From Gibbula magus (taxonomy: Eukaryota > Mollusca > Gastropoda > Trochida > Trochidae): a stretch of DNA of 64,000 bases. Where the stretch lies: contig OW388304.1 in the NCBI GenBank assembly GCA_936450465.1, positions 37,415,593 through 37,479,592 of the forward strand, read 5' to 3'. A program made the position numbers and the translations under genes. This document shows, one piece after another, positions 48,076 to 60,237 of this stretch; the stretch's first letter is position 1; each line of letters starts with the position of its first letter. The notes under the pieces were generated by a model. The model saw nothing but the letters and a program-made list of their open reading frames with translations. It searched no databases and had not been told where the DNA came from.

Positions 48076-48397
48076 AAGGGCAGTAGCACGTTTTTTTGCA
48101 AATTTTATTTTTTCAAATTTCCCATTTATAATGAAAGCTTATGTCATTTATATTTACTTTAGAAGGTAAAACATCTTATTACACAAACCAGTAGTGGCAC
48201 TAACGATGTTGCGTATCAAGCAAAATTTGTATGGCGGCCATTTTATTGTGAACATATTTCCCATGCTTTTATGGAACCATGTACACTCATTTTTAACTTG
48301 ATTTTCCGAAGAGAGAAGGGTGTTTTACTGTTGGTAACATTATTTTTTAAATACATTTCATTGACTTATTCTAGCGGAAAAACGTGCTAATGCCCCT
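48076..48397 (+). mobile_element. TTAA MITE family, copy 4
   Basis: About 322 bp with ends 'agggcagtagcacgttttt' and 'aaacgtgctaatgcccct', flanked by TTAA. The interior has the family's 'atggcggccattttattgtg'. Confidence 0.92.
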
Positions 48398-51030
48398 TTA
48401 AATCAAAGAAAAGTAGTAAATGAAAAACGTTACAAACGCAGGTTTCTCTGTTCCCCTCGACTGTTGTAACATTACAATTTATCAAAAGCCTAATCATATT
48501 TTTATCATTCAAGGACACCAAAACAATATATATATTGATTGCACTTTTCCTTGGTCATCCATGGCTGAATAATTAGCTGTTCTACACATATACAGAATAC
48601 TAAAATACCTTCAATATGATACCATTTTTCTTAACGAGTTAATTATTTATATTAACCGCACGAAAATAATTAATGAGTTTAATTATTTTGGAAGGAAGTT
48701 TAATATTTTGAATAGACTTGACAAAATTGATGGAACAAAATTGCAGACAGTGTGCTGAGATTAAACTAAGATATATGCTAGTCATGTGTAATTGTCACGG
48801 GCTACAGCGCCTTTAAAATCTGTATCACTTACAATAGTTTTAAGTCCATCTGAGTTTGATCAGTTTCAGAATACGAGTAAGAGAGTCTGGCAAGTAAACT
48901 CTTTGTGTTCAATATTCAAGTTGAAAATTTGATTTATCCATCCTGGCGTATTTAAACATGTTGTCTGCTGAAGAGATTTGTTCTTCATCCAGTAAGGTTT
49001 CGGTGCAATGCTACACTGCACTTCAGTGCAGTACCACCCATGTTTCGCTAGTTTCCGTGGATGATCAGATAACAGTATTGGAATAAAATATGTTTATTAG
49101 GACACAGTGAGTAAACAAAATTCTACCATATAGAGATAAACACAATGTCTCTAACTAGGTGTCCTGAATTGCTGTTTAAGGAAAGAACATATTTAATTTA
49201 ATGTTCTTAATCTTTTACACAGCTGATAATAGTAAATCGTTCACTTCTGAATTGCCAATAATCAAAGTACACGCATCTGTTAAAATGAAGGAGTGACTTA
49301 AACCCATATCGCGTCAATGTGCGATACATCATGGCTCGGGTAAGACCAAGTGGCTCCATTGGCCGAAACTGGCGCCGATATCAATCAATTGTGGCCGAGG
49401 ACACCTTGGTTATTTCTTCATTTAAGAATGCTATTTATGCCACAATCATTTGAATTATTGAGATCAAGAAACACTGAACACTGCTCAGATCCGTAATTAC
49501 TGACATATATAAAATACTCGTCTTCTTTTACCAGACAGAATGGTAGATATAATTTTCAGGAACAGACCGAATGCGTAAATGAGATTATATAACATATAGA
49601 TTTAGATTGCAATTTTTCAGCTTGAATTACTCGTAAGATTCGATCGGAAGCAACTCTGACAATGGCAGAGTGAGTTTATTGCATGCAGACCATTGGGGAT
49701 CTGGTTGTCTTGGTTATTACTGTTGTATGACATTGGCGCCGAAACCAATCAATTTTAAGATCATTTGTTCCGAAACTGTCATGTGTTTATCTATAGATAC
49801 ACTGCTATCAATCTTCAGTGCCCAAATCACTGGAGTCAGATTAAGTATGTACATCTAATGTTACTAAGATAATTAATACGTACAAAACAGTTCTTAAAAG
49901 GAAAAGATGTTTCAAAACAAGACATCTGTATAAGGATATATTTTCTTTTCATTTCTGAAGAGTATGTATCTTCACAATAAACAAGTTGTTGTCAGAAAAA
50001 TCTTGTTTTCTGATATGTCCTCAACTTGTAAAGTCAGAATGTTCAGTTTGTGTCATTACCGAAACCTTTTAACACGTTTGCAAGTTTAGGATTGTCATTA
50101 GGAAAAAATAAACGCAGGCATTATATCAATTTCAAATGCCCCAAACACGTTCTTGAGATAATTATCTGACTTCAGGGGATAGTATCATGCAATGAGTAAT
50201 GTGTCTAGAATGTTCACTGAGTATGGAAAGTTCAACTTCTTATTTAATTGCTTCTGATTCCATTGGCAAGTGTCTGGCTGTCCATCTCCAGATACATTGG
50301 CTGTGTCTGGAGATGTTTGTTCCCTAAAACAAAACAATTGTGCAGATTGTACTGACAGTTTATCTCAACAAATGTATCTGCGTTATTCGTATCTATTTTA
50401 CTTTTAGTAACTTGAACTGATAGGTTCAGTTTGTAAACATGAGTGTTCAGAGCCTTTGTAAGTCAAGTAAGGACCTGTTCCCTCTCTTCAAGCGGTAACA
50501 CCTGGTGAAATAAATCAGTAGTTACTTCATGACATAGTATAGAGTATAGTGAGTATAGACTTCGAAACGTCGTGTATTTTCACATTCAGAAGTTATTATC
50601 TAGAAATGTTGATGTTTTTATAGAGACAATTAATAGAAAAAACTAGTGTATTCCAACAATATTTTTAAGTTACATCCTTTTTGGACAAGATACTAAAACG
50701 TGTATCTTTTCAACAATTTAAATAGTTTAAGTAGGATTTGATGATTAAAGACATAATATAAGGTAGACAAAAACATAAACTAGATTATGTATATCTTTTA
50801 AAATAACATAATGTAGGCTGCTGAACTTATGATTCAGTCATCATTTGATTTCTCTTGCGAGAGTTTATGTCAGATAAAAAGGCGAAAACCATAGTTATAT
50901 TAACCTTTCATAAACCCCCTGAACAGAAGCCATTTAGTTTATATTAATACGATCAATCTTCCATCATAGATATCTCGGGATCTCATAAGTAACTCATCCA
51001 TCTAAATCAGAACAATCGCTGTTAATTTAC
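48398..51030. other. Gene-free stretch
   Basis: No gene recognised. Small dyads: 'actgcac'/'gtgcagt' near 49014-49031, and a 13-bp stem with one mismatch, CATCTCCAGATAC (50283-50295) with GTGTCTGGAGATG (50303-50315). The phrase 'tggcgccgaa/tat' followed by 'caatcaatt' occurs at about 49370 and 49735 and may be a remnant repeat. Confidence 0.45.
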
Positions 51031-53080
51031 ATGTAAGAAAGAAACTACATTTTGTATTGGAATCGAGGGAGTATATAAATCTAAGATTGCTGAGATTGGA
51101 AGCTTGTGTGTTATTTTAGCTATGTAACCTCTGTCCATGTATCAAACATTAGCTGTTAGATGATGTTATGATGGTTTTGTTTGCTTACTTATATTACTCT
51201 CTATAGTCTCTGAAAGCCTGTATGTACACATAAATGTTCTTGAGAAGAGATCAGATTTCATTTCATAAATTTGAACTGAAAAACAATACAACTTCCATTC
51301 AAGATTTCTAATTAAAGTTGAGTGTTAGCATGTTAGAAGCTCTATATGAGAGTTGATATGTTGATATAAATGTCGATAGGTTGTCTAAACTAGTCACAAC
51401 AACGGATCTCTCCACATTGTGTTACAATTTCGACAAGAGTAATGTGTAGTCTCGTTCTTTAGTTATGACTTTGCCTATTTGTTTTCATTATTTAACGACT
51501 GATTATTATATGAGAATAACGTGAGCACACAATCAAGAAGAAATACACCTTTATTTGAGAAATAGCGCATTATTTATACCTTTGGTTGGGTATGCCACCT
51601 TATTTGACATTCGAAACACTCATTGAGGTGTGACTTGCTCGAGCTCACCGCAGAATTCACAGGACGTCTTACTGTAAACATCAACTCAAATGGCAAGGAT
51701 AGCCTCATCCGTATAACACAAGGATACTTCAATTACTCATTAGATCAACTTTATATTTCGCCATATCAAGATAGGAAATTGATTGTATTTTCTTAGCATG
51801 GGATCGCACATATAAGTGTTTTGATAACAATGCTTGCCACCATCGTTCAATTAATTCTTAAAAACACTGATATGGCTTATTTTCCGTCCCTGACATTGAT
51901 AATTTGTATTATTTCAAATTACACAGGTTAGAGTGCCAAATTGAAAGAAACAGTTTTACTCTTTATTGAGTCAGCCAACATATTTACCAGAATTTAATTC
52001 GCATGATTACAAGTGATTGGAAACTGTTTAATATGATCAATATCTGGTCTTACAACAATCTTCAGGAAAGCTACCCCCATAAAACATTTCTTAATATAAG
52101 CACGTAGAAAAATCACACAATCAAATAAAAATATCATTTGAATAAATGCAACGTTGCATGAAATCAACACTGGGTCCTTCTATTGACCAAATGAATCCCT
52201 CTCGTAAGATACTCTCCTAGGCTGTAGTGCAGTAACAGAGATATTCTTGCACGCGGGACTCGGCTACACAATCCAATTGTCACGCTTCATGGACAAATAT
52301 AATGAAAACATGCTTATAAATAGTGAAGACCAAATATGGGACAAGAACCGATAAATATATTTCAACAGTCCATATAGAGCACATTTTCAGTTTTAAGCTG
52401 CCCGTTTTTTTAAAGGGGCAGTAGCACGTTTTTTGCAAATTTTAATTTTTCAAATTTCCTATTTATAATGTTAGGTTTTGTCATTTATATATACTTTAGA
52501 GGGTAAAACATCTTATTACACAAACCAATTGTCCGTAGTGGTAATAACGGTGTATCGTATAAAGCAAAAATTGCATGGCGGCCATTTTATTGTGAACACA
52601 TGTTATTATTTCGAATTACTAAAACGATTCCCATGGCTTTACCGAACCATGTACACTCATTTTTAACCTGATTTACCGAAGAGAGAAGGGTGTTTTACTA
52701 TTGGTGACATTATTTTTCAAAAACATTTCATCAACTTATTTGAGAGAAAAAACGTGCTACTGCCCCTTTAATAATCAATTGGTGATTAATAATAGCAATC
52801 GAAAACTCTTTTATTGTATAAATAGGAAGCGTTAAAAGGTTTAATGGCATAATACGTCCTCGACTGTCGAGAGTGTGTTATACTGTAATGCCTTTAATGC
52901 AATAATGTGCTGTTTCGATTCCAGACCCATATATTTAGGTAATGGTCAACGCTCAACATTACCTTGGCCTCGCCAGTTCGGAACCTACATTCCTTTCCTT
53001 ACATTTCAAGGATCATATCAGCTGCATTTATTCGAAAATAAATGCGCATGTTGCAAACGTGATCAAATAATTATGAAATA
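51030..53080 (+). repeat. Diverged paralogous block preceding copy B
   Basis: 51040-51930 aligns in segments with 14970-15240, and 52200-53080 (minus the MITE) with 12540-12967. It connects copy B to the same family of blocks that lies at 11960-15798. Confidence 0.65.
52414..52767 (+). mobile_element. TTAA MITE family, copy 5 (best preserved)
   Basis: 354 bp with 'aggggcagtagcacgtttt' and 'aaacgtgctactgcccct' inverted ends, flanked by TTAA (52410-52413 and 52768-52771). It carries the palindromic core 'atggcggccat'. No coding capacity; it would need a transposase supplied elsewhere. Confidence 0.93.
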
Positions 53081-54169
53081 GTTAGATAACGTTTTCTAGT
53101 CAAATGTTGAAATATAAACGTGAATGCAGTATTCATTTTATTTTTGTACTCGAAGTGACTATAAGAAATGACGTACATGTACTAACATAATGTATGAAAT
53201 ATGAATATGGTTCATTATGAGTTTGTATTATGTCATTTAAGAGAACGTGAGGTAATTGGATTCCAACATTACTCATTCTTAACATATGCGTCACATGCGT
53301 TGTTGTGTTGTATTTTACACTTTTATATGATTGATTATTCCCTTTGGCATTATTATAATTATTTCATTTGAATTTATTTGTTAACAGTTATCTTGAGGCA
53401 ATACTTATTAATTAATATCTCCAAATGAGGAAAGTTATAGATGCAAATGTCAGCAAACAATATTTCTTATGATTAGAATAACAGAACAGTATAAGTTGAC
53501 TCAACTTACGAGTCGAAAATCACAAAATGTTTCATAATGATGCCAGCATTGGATTGCTAAGTGTAACACTAAAATGATTGAATGCATTTTACAACTCAAT
53601 TTCCTAAATTAAAGAAGAAATAAGAAAATATATAAAACGTATTCAATTGATTTTAAGCTTGACATATAAGTGTCAAACGATGAAGTGTAGATGCCAATCA
53701 GTATCTTACTGATTGGGATACCGTTTAGAACATTTATCCAGAAACAGGCCAGTGAACATAAGAAAAACTGGTTCAGTAAAATAATTTAAGGGGAATCAGC
53801 ATGACTTAAGCATGGTACGGCTCGTTCAGAGACATCTTTAAATACATAAGGGAACGGAGTAGATCGTCTGCAAATATGCTATAGTGGATCGACCAGTACA
53901 CTACTTTAAAACACTCAAGAGACACACTTATATTTAAGTCCAGACAGTATCACTTGTCAACATAGCCTTTCAGTTAGGAAGCACTTAAATAATGTTAACC
54001 GATTAGTGTCAAACAAGCTCAGTTTCTGCCTCAGATCATCAGGAGCGCATGGTATTAGTCTAATTGCAATCAATATAGCATCACTAATTTCAACTGGGCG
54101 TTCTGGTATTAAGGACAACATTCACCTGTCACTAACGTGAACCCATCCGCAAATTATCTAAAAAATTAA

Positions 54170-55800
54170 CGAGGTAGAAATGTAAAGGTAATGAGATGAA
54201 CAAATAGATGTTATAAAGACATGCTCCAGTCAAATTCCCCTCATATGTTTCTGTGTTATTGCTGAAATCCCAAACCATTTTCAAGATTCATAATTATCTT
54301 GAAAATTATGCTATGGTCGCTATAACCGACTGTGTTCTGCATCGAAAGAAAGGCATGTCTCCACAAACAAAGTATAATAAAGTTTCTGAAAAAGAGACGT
54401 TTTGAAAAATCTCATTAAATAAACCCGATATATGGCATTTAATTTGTTGTGCCGTATCTGAATACTCCATGAAAGAATGACAATAAATTAAATGTGTCAT
54501 GTTTCATCAAGTTGTAACATGCAATGTGTGTTTGGACTGACACATAAGTGTCATTCCTTGATGAAAATCATTAGCTTGTGAATACTTATGCTTATCAAAT
54601 ACATTCAAAACTCGTGCGTACATCTGTTGTCTACTCTTTTGAAAATGTGGTGATCTATATTTTGCCTTGAGGCATAGTACTTGTGGTACCTGTTTACTCA
54701 TCATGGTGTTATGAAGGTTGCATCTTGACTAATATAGAACTAAGATATTGTTTTGTAGGCATATTGAAACAAAGAATAGCTTTTTGGGGTCACAAGATAT
54801 TAAAACGTAGGTGATGAGCTCATATAAGATGAACAAATATATGTTAAAAAATGATCCAGTCTTATTCCTTGATATGTTTCTCAGTTATTTCTCAAATCAT
54901 TTTTAAGATTCATAATGAAAATTAGGCTATGGTCACTATAATCCACTGTGTGTTCTGCATCGAAAGAAAGGCATGTCTCCACAAACAAGGTATAATAACG
55001 TTTCTGAAAAATCTCATTACATAGACCTGAGCTAGGGCAGTCAATAAGTGGTGTCCTATATTAATAACCCGTCAAAGAATGACAGTTAATTAAAATAACA
55101 TATTGTTTTTTAAGTATATTGAAACAAAGAATAGCTTTTTGGGGTCACAAGAAATTAAAACGTAGGTGATGAGGTCATATAAGATGAACAAATATATGTT
55201 AAAAACATGATCCAGTCTAATTCCCTTGATATGTTTCTGAGTTATTGCTGAAAACTCAAATCATTTTTAAGATTCATAATGAAAATTAGGCTATGCTCAC
55301 TATAAGCGACTGTATGTTCTGCATCGAAAGAAAGGCATGTCTCCACAAACAAGGTATAATAACGTTTCCGAAAAATCTCATTAAATAAACCTGAGCTAGG
55401 GCAGTCAATTCGTGGTATGCTATATTAATAACCCGTCAACAAATGACAGTTAATTAAGTTTTCATGTTTCAAGTTTTAACTTATCGCAATATATTCCGTC
55501 CACGTGCAACTTGTCTTTGGACGACATATATAAGTGTCACACCTTGATGAAAAAAAATCATGAAATTGTGACTACAAATGCTAATCTAAGACAATTCAAA
55601 ACCGGTGGGAACATTTGTTTTATACATTTACTGTTGAAGATGCTGTGATCTATATTTTGCCTTGAGGCATGGTACCTGTTTACTTCATGAACATAAAGGT
55701 TGCATCTTGACTTACATAGAAATAACATATTGTTTTTTAAGGTATATTGAAACAAAGAATAGCTTTTTGGGGTGCACAATAAATTAAAGTAGATAACAAC
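54170..55800 (+). repeat. Internal tandem repeat of copy B
   Basis: Same three-unit structure as at 1130-2760, with landmarks 'ggcatgtctccacaaac' at about 54350, 54970 and 55335. Non-coding as far as I can see. Confidence 0.8.
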
Positions 55801-58134
55801 TTGGATGCACACTCCATAGAAATATACTGTCATTATTGTAATAAAAAGTAGTCAATATTAGGCATTACTTCTTTACAGAACGTTGAGTATGAATGTAACA
55901 ATGTGGTTAATCACTAGTTATCATTTCAATATGCAGTGATGTACTCAACAACTTTCTTGATATCCCCACATGACAAATTTATAGCAATCTTACATAGGTG
56001 ACAGTACATTCGCATTATTATACTTTGGATTCTGTTCGACCTTTCATGAAAAGAGCATGAGTTTAACATCGGGTGGTGACATTTTGTGAAATTAATGAGA
56101 AGTGTTCGTCCTTTGACGTTGAAGTATAATCATGGTAAAAATGGTTGACACCCCTAGACAGAAAATGGATTTTAGCATATAAAATGCATGGACAATTAAT
56201 ATTGTTCGATATTATGGTATTTTCGAAATTAAATGGCACAAACACATGATGTAAATTATATAATATTTGCCATGTATGTATTGTGTGGAATGAGACTCCA
56301 AGGAATAGTTTGGTATATTTGGGTTCAGTAGATTAGTCTGTGCATTTTTATTTTAATGCAACTTTTCATTATTTATTAGAACCAAAATAAGAACACTCAA
56401 ACCTTGTAACAATATACTGATTTGTCTTATATTCCTCTTTCTTTGGTATTTTAAAGTACAAGTGAAGAAATAGCAAATGTTCAAGGACACTATTCACAAA
56501 AAGACATCAATAAGTAACATGTTTTCCCAAAACAATAATGGAAACTGACATGTTATGTTGTTTATATGACTTTATAACTTTATATACCTATTAGTATTAG
56601 CGGGAGTCAATCATTATTACCCTGAGTATATATCCAGTTAGTGGCAGCCATGAAGAACATGGAGTGCTTGAATGTTGTATGTTACAGTGAGACTGAGGAA
56701 TATTTCAGCTGTGGTCAGTGTAATTAATTCTGTCATCAACGTTATCAGTCCTTCTATCAATGTCATAGTTTTATGTGAAATTAAATGAACAGTTCTGGAA
56801 CTCTAAGTTATAGGTTATGAATATGAATCCTTAATAATGATAATTGACAAGTTGGTTGTATAGCATGTACAATCCCAAGATCTACAACTGACAACAGCGC
56901 GATCCTGAAGAGGGAATTCGCCACTTATGAATAGTAAATGAAGCATATTCCTAAATGCTTAACAATGATGTGATGTATCAAGGGGTTCCGAGCCACTACA
57001 TCAGACGGTGCCTTTCAGAGATATCTATTATGATTTCATGTTAAGGCTGTCAGTTTAGAACACATGACATCTTGTCACCCCTTAGAGCATTTTGATTCTA
57101 CTGTTATACACTCAACGCTTTTTTGCAAATGAAGTTGACAAACTAAAGGATGAATATTGAAAATGATACATACATCCCTCAAGAGCTTCTTGCATATTAT
57201 GTGAGTAGTATAATGAATTACAATGATACACACACTATTTCAAAATTGTTCATATGTATGCATACATTCGAGGGACTAAGATCATTCTGCATTTCAGGTT
57301 ATATCACAAGATATGATCGTCCATAAATCACCTTTACATTTTCCTGCTTATTTAGAGGGTAGAGTGTGCATCAAATGGACATATGACAGTTGTTTTTCTC
57401 TTACAGCAATTTTACTTATCGTTAAAATACATGAAGTGAACATTCAACATGTTAAACCACTTCACACATTCGTGGCTCGAATCATCAGGTCATTTTGGAA
57501 AGGATGAACACTTGAAACCTTAATAATTATAAGTTGTATTAATGTGTTTGATGTTTAATGACAGTTTGGTTTAAATGTGTGAGCTTTCAGGATAATACGA
57601 ATATAATGTGTCTATTGCATGACAGGCACTGATAAACACGAAACAGCTGAGCAGTCCAGACATGCTAATTTGCCTTATATAGAGCAAACATTAATAACAC
57701 ACAATGTTGATGTCTATCGCATTATGTGTGACATTTTATACAGTTTATGTGAAGATGTCCCATGTCGTGCACTTGTTATAAAACATTATTTTAATATTCA
57801 GTGATTAATTTATTGGATGAGAGGCTGCTTCATGTGGATGTTTCATAATTATTGGCTGAACTTGACTAAATCCAAACACACGCCTTTAGGATGTGGTGCA
57901 GCATAAGCGATTTACTTCTACATTAACCATTAAATGTACTGCACTAAACCTGCCCATTTATCATAGTACATACATCGTTAGCTAGACCTAGAAGACACTA
58001 TAAGCATCAATGAGTTGATTTCATGTGAATAGAAATATAACTGAGGCAAGTGATGATGTTTGACGAGTCAGTTGACATTTGGAGCAATCAAGGACCTTTT
58101 CATAGACAAAGTTAAGGTTCTGAAAGCGTTTTAA

Positions 58135-58623
58135 AGGTGCATCCATTGTGTTTCATAAATTTAATTTGGCTTTCATATGTTCCAACTCACCACATGTGAT
58201 GTCTACAATACAAATAAATTCATTCAGCTTGCATTTTTATCCCAAATCGCCAAATATGTCATAATTACTAGTTTCCAATCAAAACTGAGTAACATCATTA
58301 TGCATTTTCAGAAACCGAAACTGCACGTCCCATTTACATGCACAGTAGTTATGTGACCTATTAAACATTATCAACTCAAAATAGTATTTTTGTCTGTTAT
58401 AAATAAGATTCCAAAATTATGTTTGACTCATTGGCGCGCGCCACACGCTGTGCATTGTCCGGTTTTCGATAAGAAATCACTACTTTTACCTTCATATCGT
58501 CAATATGCCAAGTTTACTTTCATTAAAATGGTAGTTTTCGACAACAGTCGGTTCTTCTCGATGAAGTTACACCATTTATAACGTTTGCATTATGTGACCC
58601 CCAACAACACAATGGATGTACCT
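58135..58623. mobile_element. Second TTAA-flanked MITE, present only in copy B
   Basis: 489 bp with inverted ends 'aggtgcatccattgtgtt' and 'aacacaatggatgtacct' (one mismatch), flanked by TTAA at 58131-58134 and 58624-58627. Copy A has an intact empty site with a single TTAA at about 4847-4850. This family differs from the 'gggcagtagcacg' family in sequence. Confidence 0.93.
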
Positions 58624-60090
58624 TTAATGTAAAACGTTATTGATTTATGTTTTGATATTGATGATATATCTAATTCTTTCTTAGACATAGTTCTCTAGTC
58701 CTGTACCAGTCAATCCTTAACATGATACAAATAAACACTTCATGCTGCCGTGCAAGAACTGTGCAACTCATGGAATGTGTCTCTGCTCTTGCAGATTACT
58801 GTGATATTCCATAAGAAGTCACACACTGCCAAACACAATTTAAAATTTGAACCTGTGACTTTTTCTTTTCACTGTGACCAACATTCAGCTGTTTGTTTCT
58901 ATGTGCCAATATTACAACAAAAAATACAACATTTAATTACCAAACCAAATTGTTGTTTTTTTATGTTTTTCATTTGTAGTCTTAATCTTAAATTTAAGAC
59001 TTAATCAATACTGAGATTATGATCAGGTCTGCACTACACATTTACCAGTTATATCACCTATTTAAAGTGCAAACATAACGTGATAAATATCGAGTTTGAA
59101 TTGTCAAATAGCAAATAGTACATCTATATAATGTTCAAGTGCCTGACGCTCATATCAAAGTTTTCTTTAGTTTTCATACGAATGTATCTGATAACAATAA
59201 GGTTTTCATATAAGAGTGTCTCCAATGATCGACGTGAATAACCGAAACATAGCTACTATTTACACCTTTAATACAGTGATATATGAATAAATCTTGCTAA
59301 ATTATTAATAAGTTAACAATCTGATGTTGATCTTGAAAAAGAAGTTTTGTGTTTTGGATCAAAATTTTCAAAGTTCAATTAGGGCTATGACTGTCATTAG
59401 CACAAATTAATCTATGGCAATCACGAGTATCATAAAACAAAAAGCCTTACGACACTATTGGTTCTGCTACGGAAAGGAAACCCAAAAAGACGGCTGACAA
59501 CGTGAATTAACCAAATTTTCAAAAGCTGTTCACATCAATCAGTATCCTAAGATATATTTCAAGTCCTTGTTATAATATGATATGAGACAAAATGTTATAA
59601 ACGATAATTAATTTGCATTTATAAAATAGCGTTACATCAAATGTGGCCCTTCATCATTTTCTCTTTGGTCTTGAGCTTGAGCCTATATATTCACCATAAT
59701 GTTAAAAGTCTGAAGAAAACATCTGCATAGTTGTCGAGGTATTGCAACAACAATGAACGTGGGTGACGACAGTTGTCTGCGACTTTAGGACATTTGACAG
59801 CTGACCATAATGGAAGTCTTGTCTTGGACGAAGATCGGAAATACGTATCCCTTTGTCTAGACAGGTTATTATACTTCACATCTGTATTTGACAAGCTTGA
59901 TATCGTAATGTCAACTTTCATCATTTCTAGCTTGTCTAGCGTTCTCATTCTTCTATGCCAGATTAGATACATCATAAAGTGATACTTCATTATCCTGTCG
60001 GAATAATTTTGGAAAGTTTTCAATATCTAAAAGTCACCTATTAGACGTCACGTAAAATATGTGTCAGTATTGACTACAACAGAGAATATG

Positions 60091-60237
60091 GTGTCAACAA
60101 TTTCTTTAAAGTGCCCAAAATATCTTTAACTTTTTTTCTGCAGTCTGCGGGTACTACGAGCATACATGTCTAACTGTATATAAACAGTGTCTGATGCAGG
60201 ATAAGTTGACCTCACCACAAGTACCTGAAGGAATATG
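60091..60237 (+). other. 147-bp segment present only in copy B
   Basis: Bounded by GAATATG repeats (60084-60090 and 60231-60237). Copy A reads straight through with one GAATATG near 6087. Either an insertion with a 7-bp duplication in B, or a microhomology deletion in A. Confidence 0.75.

Noticed and set aside
49360..49395. A retroviral-type tRNA-Lys primer-binding site around 'tggcgccga'
   Set aside because: Only nine bases match, with no LTRs, polypurine tract or gag/pol frames nearby.
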